Source: CAZJCK01 sp964544635 (GTDB lineage Bacteria; Zixibacteria; MSB-5A5; GN15; FEB-12). Taken from it: a DNA stretch of 45,778 nt. The notes under the pieces were generated by a model. That model did no database searches, was not told the origin of the DNA, and was given only the letters and a program-made list of their open reading frames with translations. The DNA lies in assembly GCA_964544635.1 (NCBI GenBank), contig CAZJCK010000023.1:1-45778 (forward strand). The letters run 5' to 3'. A program made the translations under genes and the position numbers. Positions 23,331-31,015 of this stretch are shown in pieces. How positions within the stretch are numbered: the stretch's first letter is position 1; every line of letters starts with the position of its first letter.

Positions 23331-24218
23331 TCAGCTATCTGTCTGGCTGTATTCCTGCCAGATCTTCTCGAATTCTGATAATGAGATCGAAAAGTGGGCA
23401 GCGGTCTCGTATTTCAGTTCGGCGATGGCGACAGTCCGCTCGTATTCGGTCAGGTTGGCCGGCAGACTGTCGAATCGTTCCCGGTAATATTTGGCGATCT
23501 GTCGACGGTGCGCATCATTGCCGGGAGTCGTCGTTTTTTCAATGCCGACGTCGTCGAGGGCTTCGACCGACACCGAGGTCAGTTCGCGCTGACGCCAGAT
23601 GTCGTACACCTCGTCAAGGCTGAGAGAGTATGCCTCGGCTGTTTCCTTGCGAATTTCGTCGAGAGCGATGCGCGTTTCCACTTGGGTCAGGTCCTTTGGC
23701 AGGGCGGCGGTGCGCCTCTTAAAGAAGGACTCGACCTGGTCGGCGACAGACGGCTCCGCTTGCGGTTGCTGCTTTGCGACGGTGGCCTTGCCTGAGACCG
23801 GGGTGATGGCAGGCGGTTGCCAGAGATTGCTCACTTTGCGCTCATCCAGGGCAAACCGTGAAGCCGCTTCCTTGATGATGTTCTGGGCAGCAGCGGTGCG
23901 TTCGGTTATGGTCAGGTCGTCGGGTAGTCGATCAAAGACCTGCCGGCAATAGTCGCGGATAGTCTGCTTGAGGGCGTCGGAGAGGGTATCGGGCCTGGGC
24001 GGTTCGGTTGCTGTCGTGGGCTGTGTTGGCGGCTCGGGTACGGTCGCGGTATCTACGGCCGAATCGGTCGAGGTCGGTGTTGCGGTCGTGTCGTGACTCT
24101 CGACAGCGACCGGTTCCGCGACGCTTTCGGCGCCGTTGTCGTTGCGGCTCACCTGGATATAGCTGATGACGAGCACCAGTGCCAGGAGTAAGACGGCGAT
24201 GAACAGTTTGCGTACCAT
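23331..24218 (-). CDS. Membrane-anchored protein with three copies of an unrecognised repeat
   Basis: A 295-residue protein. An N-terminal helix (residues about 4-21, KLFIAVLLLALVLVISYI) is followed by a Thr/Pro/Glu-rich linker to residue 80. Then come three related units of about 47 residues, ending at W133, W208 and W287. A shared pattern can be read off by eye: Y/F-x(4)-F/T-x-x-LP-x-DLT-x-x-E-R-T/I, a helix A-x-x-x-I-x-x-E-x-A, then F/Y-x-L/I-S/D-x-x-E-V/F-x-x-I/L-W. Examples are RLPDDLTITERTAAAQNIIK, ALPKDLTQVETRIALDEIRK and SLPANLTEYERTVAIAELKY. With one N-terminal membrane helix, the repeats are probably outside the cytoplasm, though a type II orientation was not tested. The family is not recognised. 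It is followed after 8 bp by the sigma-like gene, suggesting a linked signalling or regulatory job. Confidence 0.7.
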   Translation of the reverse strand: MVRKLFIAVLLLALVLVISYIQVSRNDNGAESVAEPVAVESHDTTATPTSTDSAVDTATVPEPPTQPTTATEPPRPDTLSDALKQTIRDYCRQVFDRLPDDLTITERTAAAQNIIKEAASRFALDERKVSNLWQPPAITPVSGKATVAKQQPQAEPSVADQVESFFKRRTAALPKDLTQVETRIALDEIRKETAEAYSLSLDEVYDIWRQRELTSVSVEALDDVGIEKTTTPGNDAHRRQIAKYYRERFDSLPANLTEYERTVAIAELKYETAAHFSISLSEFEKIWQEYSQTDS

Positions 24219-24275
24219 ATGAGCCGCACGATATTTTCGCTGACACCGAGAGTCAAGTTTGAACTTCTTTCGGGG

Positions 24276-24989
24276 TCACTTACGCAGCCGCAGGACCAGA
24301 AAGATCCAGGGCCGGATCATCGACCACCAGCCGACAAACGGCCGGATCTTGGAATAATTGCGGCGTTCTTTCGGATAGACCATCGAGACCGGCACCTCGA
24401 CCAGTTTCAATTTGCCGCGGAGGACGTGGTAGTGCAGGTAGTATTCCATTTCGTAGTGATCGAGCCAGTCCTGTTCGATGTCGGCCTCGGTGCGGTCGAT
24501 GATATCGAGGCGATAGGCGCGGAAACCGCAGGTAACGTCGGTGCCGCGATAACCGAAGAGCAGATTCACGACGAACGTGAAGGCGCGGATCATGATCTTC
24601 CGAAACAGCGGCAAGTTGGGCGAAGCCCCGCCCTTCAGGTAACGTGATCCCTGAACGTAGTCGGCTCTTCCCTGCTTCAGTGGTTCGAGCAGATTGGGGA
24701 TTTCCGACGGCCGCATCTTGCCGTTGCCGGCCATGATGACGATGCTGTCGTAGCCGTCATCGCGGGCGCGATTTATGGCGGTACGAATGGCGGCGCCGAC
24801 GCCGCGATTGGTGTCGTGGCGCATCAATGACAGCCCGGCCGCAGTGACGACCTCGGCGCTGCCGTCGGTCGAACCGTCGTCGACAAACAACAAATCATAC
24901 TCCCGGTCACGAGGGAACTCGGCAATGAGGCGCGTGAGCTTGTCGCGTTCGTTGTAAGTAACGACCGTTACCTGGGTACGGAGGTTCAT
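24276..24989 (-). CDS. Family 2 glycosyltransferase, dolichyl-phosphate-mannose-synthase-like
   Basis: A 237-residue GT-A enzyme. VTVVTYNERDKLTRLI opens the Rossmann-type domain, LLFVDDGSTDGS holds the metal- and nucleotide-binding Asp residues, and NRGVGAAIRTAINRA follows as in polyprenyl-phosphate sugar synthases of the DPM1 type; GNGKMRPSEI stands where DPM1 has the D-A-D block (GN-GK), a notable substitution. The C-terminal YPKERRNYSKIRPFVGWWSM is family-typical. It probably makes a polyprenyl-phosphate sugar donor for the membrane GT-C enzymes upstream in the operon. ATG 24989 was chosen over TTG 25016, which would overlap the acetyltransferase gene; neither has a good ribosome binding site. 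Confidence 0.85.
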   Translation of the reverse strand: MNLRTQVTVVTYNERDKLTRLIAEFPRDREYDLLFVDDGSTDGSAEVVTAAGLSLMRHDTNRGVGAAIRTAINRARDDGYDSIVIMAGNGKMRPSEIPNLLEPLKQGRADYVQGSRYLKGGASPNLPLFRKIMIRAFTFVVNLLFGYRGTDVTCGFRAYRLDIIDRTEADIEQDWLDHYEMEYYLHYHVLRGKLKLVEVPVSMVYPKERRNYSKIRPFVGWWSMIRPWIFLVLRLRK

Positions 24990-25002
24990 CCGGGAGGGCT
25001 CG

Positions 25003-25587
25003 TCAGTCGGTGTCAATCAGGGTGAGGATGTTGTCGATGAAGCGGTAAGCGCGGTTACAGGCGGGGCAGGAAACACCGGAACTGCTGTCGCCAATGTCCA
25101 GACGCCGGGCGCAGCGGCACACGTAGCCGGCCTGTTTCGCCGGATTGCCCAGCCAGAGGGTGTGCGGTGCGACATCTTTTGTCACCACGGCGCCGGCCCC
25201 GATGAAGGCGTACCGGCCGATGGTGTGTCCGGCCACAACCGAAGCGTTGGCGCCGACAGTAGCGCCGCGCTCGATTCGGGTGGCAGCGTAGTCATCGAGT
25301 CGTGCCTTGCTGCGCGGGTAGACATCGTTGGTGAAGACGGCGTTGGGGCCAATGAAGACGTCGTCCTCGATGACCACACCGTCCCAGATCGAAACACCGT
25401 TCTTAATGGTTACGCGATCACCGATGACGGCGTTGTTTTCGACGAAGCAATGATCGCAGATGTTGCAGTCGGCGCCGATACGAGCATCCTCCTGTACGTT
25501 GCAGAAGGCCCAGATACGGGTCCCCGGGCCGATCTCACGAGCGTTGCACAGGGCAGTATGATGTACAAAAAAGTTGCGATCGTTCAT
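25003..25587 (-). CDS. Left-handed beta-helix N-acetyltransferase (WbpD-like) with C-terminal cysteine motif
   Basis: A 194-residue protein. Hexapeptide repeats (IGADCNICDHCFVENNAVIG, VFIGPNAVFTNDVYPRSKAR) form the beta-helix of UDP-3-amino-sugar N-acetyltransferases such as WbpD/WlbB, and FIGAGAVVTKDVAPHTLWLG is the matching tail. WbpD acetylates the 3-amino group of a UDP-2,3-diamino uronic acid. After the helix, YVCRCARRL and CPACNRAY add two cysteine pairs that could bind zinc. The next gene upstream in the operon is a Gfo/Idh/MocA dehydrogenase, the expected partner (WbpB). The transaminase WbpE and dehydrogenase WbpA are not in the window, so the sugar cannot be named with certainty. 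The ATG is 2 bp from the upstream stop. Confidence 0.88.
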   Translation of the reverse strand: MNDRNFFVHHTALCNAREIGPGTRIWAFCNVQEDARIGADCNICDHCFVENNAVIGDRVTIKNGVSIWDGVVIEDDVFIGPNAVFTNDVYPRSKARLDDYAATRIERGATVGANASVVAGHTIGRYAFIGAGAVVTKDVAPHTLWLGNPAKQAGYVCRCARRLDIGDSSSGVSCPACNRAYRFIDNILTLIDTD

Positions 25588-25589
25588 GG

Positions 25590-26606
25590 TTAATCCAGGG
25601 CTATCACCTCGCCGCTTCGACGCATCGACTTGTTGGCGGCTACGAGGATCTCTACGACGCGCCGTCCGGCCTGACCGTCGGTGAGCGGCGTACGGTTTTC
25701 ATTGATACTGTCGCGAAACTCGGCGGCGACGAGCTTGAGCGCTTCCGTCAGGTCGATCTTGGGCGCCAGCATGTCGCCGGTGCGATACTGAATGAGCATG
25801 TCGTAGATCTGTTCGCGGTCTTCGATGACATCCACACCCCGGTCGTAGATCTTGACTTTCTCCGACGGCTCCATGTCGTCGTAGACAACCATCTTGGTAG
25901 CGCCGGAGATGAGCGTCTTGCGCACCTTCACCGGGGCCAGCCAGTTGACATGAATATGGCCGAGCAGGTTGTCATCGTAGTAGGTCGAGAGGTAGGCGAT
26001 GTTCTCAATGTCGGCATTAAAGTGAGCCACGCCGGTGGCGGCGATGGCGCGGGGCGGCCGCGACAGCAGGTGGTCCATGATGGAAACGTCGTGCGGCGCG
26101 AGGTCCCAAATGACATTGACGTCGTGCTGGAACAGGCCGAGGTTCACGCGAACGGAGTCGAAGTAGTAGAGTTGTCCCAGCATTCCGCGGTCGATGATCT
26201 CCTTGATCTTGCGTACGGCGCCGGTGTAGATGAAGGTGTGGTCGACCATGATGCGGAGGTTCTTCTGCTCGGCAAGGTCGATCAGCTCGGTTGCTTCTTC
26301 GACAGTGGCGGTGAACGGTTTCTCGACGAAAAGGTGCTTCCCCTGTTCGAGCGCCTTCTTGCCGAACTGGAAGTGGGTTGAAACGGGAGTGCTGATGACG
26401 ATGGCGTCGATTGACGGATCGTTCAGCAGTTCATCCGGGTTTTGCGCGAAGGTTCCAATCGCCGGGTAGTTCTTTCGAATGAAGTCGAGGCGCTCGGTCC
26501 GCTGGTCGGCAACCGCGACGACCTCGGTGCCGTCAAGAGCCGCAAAATTTCGGACCAGGTTCGGCCCCCAGTAGCCGCAACCAATCACACCAACCGTAAT
26601 ACTCAT
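25590..26606 (-). CDS. Gfo/Idh/MocA-family oxidoreductase (WbpB-like)
   Basis: A 338-residue NAD-dependent sugar oxidoreductase. VGVIGCGYWGPNLVRN is the nucleotide-binding glycine block; LFVEKPFTA contains the conserved E-K-P, and DLAPHDVSIMDHLL holds the catalytic-side Asp and His. Length is normal. In a locus with WbpD-like acetyltransferase and glycosyltransferases, the best guess is the WbpB/WlbA step, oxidation of the 3-hydroxyl of a UDP-N-acetyl-glucuronic acid to the 3-keto sugar before amination. Substrate is inferred from context only. It follows the GT39-like gene by 18 bp. Confidence 0.9.
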   Translation of the reverse strand: MSITVGVIGCGYWGPNLVRNFAALDGTEVVAVADQRTERLDFIRKNYPAIGTFAQNPDELLNDPSIDAIVISTPVSTHFQFGKKALEQGKHLFVEKPFTATVEEATELIDLAEQKNLRIMVDHTFIYTGAVRKIKEIIDRGMLGQLYYFDSVRVNLGLFQHDVNVIWDLAPHDVSIMDHLLSRPPRAIAATGVAHFNADIENIAYLSTYYDDNLLGHIHVNWLAPVKVRKTLISGATKMVVYDDMEPSEKVKIYDRGVDVIEDREQIYDMLIQYRTGDMLAPKIDLTEALKLVAAEFRDSINENRTPLTDGQAGRRVVEILVAANKSMRRSGEVIALD

Positions 26607-26624
26607 ATATCCATCTCGCTTCGG

Positions 26625-28847
26625 TCAGTAAACCTGCCAGCGGCCGTCGGGAAAGAAGTGTACCAGGAACATGTTGTATCGTCCGGTTTGGACGCCCGGT
26701 GACGGTGACAGGTCGGTGGACCGTGGTATCTCCTGGACAGTCCGTCCAATATAATAGGAAATTGCCGAGTCAGACAGGAATTCGACGGGAACGCGAACGC
26801 GTGGGTCGTCCTGATCCACATAACGTTCTACCGAGGTTCGCCGTATGGCCGGGATCCAGCCGGAGTCATTGGAATAGGCAGCACTGCCATAGACGGTCAG
26901 CCAGTCGTCGGAATCTTCCTCAACCTCGTCGAACGAGATCGCAATATCGATGTAGCCGTGCCGCCTGGCGGCGGCAATGATTGAGTCTGAAACCACCTGC
27001 ATGAAGGCATACTGCCGGATCTGTTCGATACCCTGTTGTTTCAAGTCGGCGTAGTGGCGGTAGGCCGGTTTTACATAGAAATAGCGGGCGAGCAGGCCTT
27101 CACCGAGGACGAGTCGCTGCCTCCCGTCGGGCAGAAAGGCGGTGAATCGGCCGCGATCCTGAACACCGGCGCGCATGTCGATGGCGACGATCAACTGCTC
27201 TCCGGAACGGACAACCGGCGGATTGGTGATGAAAATACGAGTGCCGGCCTTCATCGATGACTCGGACAGGCGGGCGCCGAATTCGCCCCAGCTGTCGCGA
27301 GCGAGAGCGCTGACGAACAGTGTTGGTATGACCAGCAGGAACACGGCGACCAGCACGAGCAGGTTTACAACCGGCGGCGCGAAATCAGAGAACAGCCGTC
27401 GCACCAACAGGAAGCTGCCGAACAGGAGCAGGCTTGCTCTCAGTATCACAACGACCAGAGCGAGGCCTTCGGAGGTGGCAATACCGAGTGTCACGGTGAG
27501 CCATTGGGGTTGCAGTAGCGCTCCGAGTAACAGGGCACCGCACGCAACGAGCAGACCGGCGCGGTGTCGTTCGGCGTTGCGTAAACCGTTGATCAGCCCA
27601 ACGACAATAACGGCGGCCGCGAGCATGACCATAGGCATGGCAGTATAAGCGTATCGAGAAACAGCGTGAAAGACCAGGTGGATGGCAGTGTAATAGACCG
27701 GAAGTATAGCCAACCAGGCGCCGGCGCCGAGGTCACTGGTGAGCAAGACGATGAGGCCGATTAAACCGAAGAAGACCACGATGATGTGAAGTCCATCGAT
27801 AAGCGGCTTCGGTATGACAAAGCGGTAGTTAAAGTCGTTGTATGGTTGGTGCCAGAGTCGATCGAACTTCTTGATGCCCAGGCCGATCGCGCCGGGCATG
27901 TCGGATGCAAGGTCGCCCCAGACATTGCGTTCCCAAAAATCTTCGCCGACGGTGTCGAGGCCGTAACCTTCGTTGATTATCGAGGTGGCATGGCGAAGAT
28001 TGGCGTCGGCGTATGCCGGATCGCGTAGCGTGAGTTGCCCGAAGTGACTGCTCACAACAATTATCCAGCCGACGAAGCAGATACCGACGGGGAGCGCAAA
28101 CAGGGTCAGTCGTTTGAGAAACAGGCCGGGCGCCCAGCGTTTTCTCGTGTACAGGTACAAAGCGACGGCGAACGGTATCGCGAGCAGCATGGCGGTCGGT
28201 TTGTTGAGAATGAGCAGGCCCGAAGCAACACCGGCGAGAATGAGGCGAAATGCCGAATCATCTTCGACAGCACGGATGAGCTGGTAAATGGCAAAGAGTG
28301 TCAGGAAGGTTGTGGAGGTCTCAAGAAGTATTGTCGCCGAAGCAAAAACGAACGGAAAGTAGAGGGCGTATATGAAGCCGGCGACAATGGACGGCGCAGT
28401 GCCGACGAGGCGACGCCCGATCTGCAGCAACAGCAACAGGGCCAGTAAGTCGAGGATAATACCGAGTAGCCGGGCAACGGTGAAATCCTGCCACGGCGAA
28501 ATGAAGATAACTGCGGCCAGCACGGTCGGAAAAAGCGGCCCGGAAAGAAAGAGATCGTTGCGCGCCTCCGTCAGGGTTGGAGGTTCGTACGAGAGATACT
28601 CGATATTCTCGCCGTCGACATACTTGTCATAGTAGTGCCTGAAACGGTAGTGGTCGTCCTGTTCATCCCTTGGTTGCCGGGCACCGGAATCATCGATGTG
28701 CGAGATGATACCCAGGGCCGCGCCGGCATAGATGCGTTGATCCCACACGATTGGAAGTACCGACCCGAAGAGCAGGAAGCCGGCGCGCATGGCGGCTGCA
28801 AGTGTCAAGACGACCATAAGCCATGTGCGAAACTGCGGGTGGGTCAT
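26625..28847 (-). CDS. GT39-like polytopic membrane glycosyltransferase
   Basis: A 740-residue membrane protein with about a dozen hydrophobic helices in its first two-thirds. The opening loop VLPIVWDQRIYAGAALG has the Asp/Glu-rich first-loop motif of GT-C enzymes (ArnT, PMT and related), where an acidic residue is catalytic; LNKPTAML is another block typical of the family. The last about 230 residues (from roughly 510) are soluble, predicted periplasmic, and of unknown fold (ITNPPVVRSGEQLIVAIDMR). It probably transfers a sugar from a polyprenyl-phosphate donor to lipid or protein outside the membrane. AAGGA lies six bases before the ATG. It follows the flippase-like gene by 36 bp. Confidence 0.82.
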   Translation of the reverse strand: MTHPQFRTWLMVVLTLAAAMRAGFLLFGSVLPIVWDQRIYAGAALGIISHIDDSGARQPRDEQDDHYRFRHYYDKYVDGENIEYLSYEPPTLTEARNDLFLSGPLFPTVLAAVIFISPWQDFTVARLLGIILDLLALLLLLQIGRRLVGTAPSIVAGFIYALYFPFVFASATILLETSTTFLTLFAIYQLIRAVEDDSAFRLILAGVASGLLILNKPTAMLLAIPFAVALYLYTRKRWAPGLFLKRLTLFALPVGICFVGWIIVVSSHFGQLTLRDPAYADANLRHATSIINEGYGLDTVGEDFWERNVWGDLASDMPGAIGLGIKKFDRLWHQPYNDFNYRFVIPKPLIDGLHIIVVFFGLIGLIVLLTSDLGAGAWLAILPVYYTAIHLVFHAVSRYAYTAMPMVMLAAAVIVVGLINGLRNAERHRAGLLVACGALLLGALLQPQWLTVTLGIATSEGLALVVVILRASLLLFGSFLLVRRLFSDFAPPVVNLLVLVAVFLLVIPTLFVSALARDSWGEFGARLSESSMKAGTRIFITNPPVVRSGEQLIVAIDMRAGVQDRGRFTAFLPDGRQRLVLGEGLLARYFYVKPAYRHYADLKQQGIEQIRQYAFMQVVSDSIIAAARRHGYIDIAISFDEVEEDSDDWLTVYGSAAYSNDSGWIPAIRRTSVERYVDQDDPRVRVPVEFLSDSAISYYIGRTVQEIPRSTDLSPSPGVQTGRYNMFLVHFFPDGRWQVY

Positions 28848-28883
28848 TTCGGGTCCTTACGCAAGACCGCCCAACGGGGCGGC

Positions 28884-29894
28884 TCAGGCGGTGGAGGTTG
28901 CCTCGGCCTCGAGTTTGCGCAGGGAGAGGTGCTCGCGGTGGAGGAAGTAGAAGCCCATGAGGGTAACGACAATGTACTGCGCAGCGTGGAGCACGAGGGC
29001 GCAGGAGATAGCGTCGGTACGCGCGATTCCGTACTGCTCGAGTGACCAGACGGCGCCGAAGTGGTACACTCCGACGAAGCCGGGTGACGATGGAATGAGG
29101 ATCGAGATCGATACAACCACCAGCAGGACGAACGAGGCTTCAAGCGGTAAGTCGAAACCGAAGGCCCAGAAGACAAAGATATTTGAGATGCCGAGCAGGA
29201 ACCAGATGACGAGCGTATGCAGCGACACCCAGATGAGTGACTTGATGCTTTTGAGAAAATCAAGTCCGCGCGAGAACTTGACCACCAGGCCCTGTACTTT
29301 TTCGCGAACTGTCTGCGGCAGGAAGAACAAGTACTTGCTGAGCATTCGTCCGGTTGATTCGGCGCGCAAGGCCAAAAGCAGCATGAAGGCGATGCCGATC
29401 AACGCCAGGCCGACGACAATCTTCAGACCGTCCTTCATATCTTCGCTGAGCGCAAGTTCGGACTGTGACACGACGGCGCCGAATATCAACAGCAAGGCGA
29501 CAAGGTCGAAGATCATGCGTTCGACGAAAATGGTGGCGAGGGAAGCGGACTTGGTGATATGGGCGTTTTCGTGTGCCAGCGAATAGGCGCGCACGAATTC
29601 ACCGAGCCGCAGTGGCAATACGTTGTTGGCCATGAAACCGACGCAGGTGGCGGCAAGCAGCTTGGAAAAGCGGATGCGCTTGATCGGCAGCACCATGAAG
29701 TGCCAGCGATATGCGCGCTGGTACATGGTGACGACGATGAGCACGACGTTGGGAATCAGCCACCAGTAGTTGGCGCCCTTGAGGGCGTCGACCAGCTCGC
29801 TAAAGTGAATGTCCCGGAAGAGCAGCCAGAGCAGGACGACTGATATAATGATACCGACGACGAGATAGAAAATCTTCTTCTGCTGTAGAGTCAT
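28884..29894 (-). CDS. Lysylphosphatidylglycerol-synthase-type transmembrane protein (flippase-like)
   Basis: A 336-residue polytopic protein with about eight helices. RLGEFVRAYSLA, FVERMIFDLVALLLIFG and IPSSPGFVGVYHFGAVWSL are the hallmark blocks of the LPG_synthase_TM (UPF0104, AglD/YbhN) family. Members lack the synthase domain and are thought to move lipids or lipid-linked sugars across membranes. Among GT genes, a flippase or accessory role for the polyprenyl-linked sugar is the best guess. GGGGAGA precedes the ATG. It starts 5 bp after the GT4 gene, so the two are co-transcribed. Confidence 0.85.
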   Translation of the reverse strand: MTLQQKKIFYLVVGIIISVVLLWLLFRDIHFSELVDALKGANYWWLIPNVVLIVVTMYQRAYRWHFMVLPIKRIRFSKLLAATCVGFMANNVLPLRLGEFVRAYSLAHENAHITKSASLATIFVERMIFDLVALLLIFGAVVSQSELALSEDMKDGLKIVVGLALIGIAFMLLLALRAESTGRMLSKYLFFLPQTVREKVQGLVVKFSRGLDFLKSIKSLIWVSLHTLVIWFLLGISNIFVFWAFGFDLPLEASFVLLVVVSISILIPSSPGFVGVYHFGAVWSLEQYGIARTDAISCALVLHAAQYIVVTLMGFYFLHREHLSLRKLEAEATSTA

Positions 29895-29899
29895 GATGC

Positions 29900-31015
29900 C
29901 TATCTCCCCTGTTGAACTACTTCCTTGAGGAGGGATTCAACTTCTCGTGCCGTTTTGTCCCAGCTGAACCGGCCGGCCCATTCGAGGCCGCCCCTGGTCA
30001 GGCGCGCCGCCAGTTCATCGTCGGTCAGGATCTGGAGCAGGCGCTCGGTGAGAGCGTCGATGTCGCCCCAGGGAAAGAGGAAACCGGTTTCGTGGTGGCG
30101 CACCGAATCGCGCAAGCCGGGGGCGTCGGCGGCAATCACCGGGGTGCCGACGGCGTTGGCCTCGATGTTGGTAAGGCCCCAGCCCTCCTTAGTCGACGGC
30201 AGGACGGCGACATGAGAGCGGCGCAACCGATCGATCTTGTCCTGCTGCGGTATGAAGCCGGTGAACTCAATTTCGTTCGACAGGTTCAGGTCCCGCGCCT
30301 GCGCCTGCAGAGCCGGCAGGTAGTCACCGTCACCGATGACCATCATCCGAGCGTCGGGCAGAGCCTTCCGCACCCTGGCAAAGGCCTCGATCAGGTGCTG
30401 GATCGATTTGTACTTCTTGATGCGACCAAGGTACACTATGGTCGGACGTTCATACTTGGGTATGGACGGATCGTATGTATAGTCGTCGTGATCAAGGCCG
30501 TTGTAGATGACGCGAACATCGTCCTCCGGCACGCCGCGGGCGATGATGTCGTCGGCGGTCGATTCAGAAACAACGTAGTACTTGCAGTCGCGGTAGGCGC
30601 GGATAAGCGGTTTTTCGGCCAGGTAGACATACGACGCAAACACAAAGTTCGTCTCCTGGAAGATACTGTCCGCGAAAAGGTGTGGGATGGCGACGACGGT
30701 ATCGATATCGAGGTACCACGGCGTATAGAACGGCACCTTGTTGATGTCTTCAAGGAGAACATCGAACTTTTCCCGTTTGACCAGACGTTTCAGGTGTGGC
30801 GGCACGACAAGATTGAAGTTGTAGCGTGTGCCCCAGCGGAGGATACGGACACCGTGAATGACTTCCTCGTGGTTGCAGCCCTTCCATCCCGAGCAGACCA
30901 GGGTAACGTTGTGGCCGAACTTGACAAGCCGGCGCAACACCTCTTCGAGTTGCACCTCTGCCCCGCCGGCGAAGGGGTTCTTCAGGTCGTTCCAGTTGAG
31001 CGCGACAATATTCAC
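29900..31015 (-). CDS. Family 4 glycosyltransferase
   Basis: A 371-residue GT-B enzyme. The N-terminal AGGAEVQLEEVLRRLVKFGH is the acceptor-side glycine loop; PTIVYLGRIKKYKSIQHLIE begins the C-terminal nucleotide-sugar domain; and STKEGWGLTNIEANAVGTPV carries the family E-x7-E motif. It builds glycan on a lipid or protein on the cytoplasmic face. Translation starts at GTG 31015, sharing one base with the stop of the DUF2723 gene, so coupling is likely. Sugar specificity is not visible. Confidence 0.9.
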   Translation of the reverse strand: MNIVALNWNDLKNPFAGGAEVQLEEVLRRLVKFGHNVTLVCSGWKGCNHEEVIHGVRILRWGTRYNFNLVVPPHLKRLVKREKFDVLLEDINKVPFYTPWYLDIDTVVAIPHLFADSIFQETNFVFASYVYLAEKPLIRAYRDCKYYVVSESTADDIIARGVPEDDVRVIYNGLDHDDYTYDPSIPKYERPTIVYLGRIKKYKSIQHLIEAFARVRKALPDARMMVIGDGDYLPALQAQARDLNLSNEIEFTGFIPQQDKIDRLRRSHVAVLPSTKEGWGLTNIEANAVGTPVIAADAPGLRDSVRHHETGFLFPWGDIDALTERLLQILTDDELAARLTRGGLEWAGRFSWDKTAREVESLLKEVVQQGR

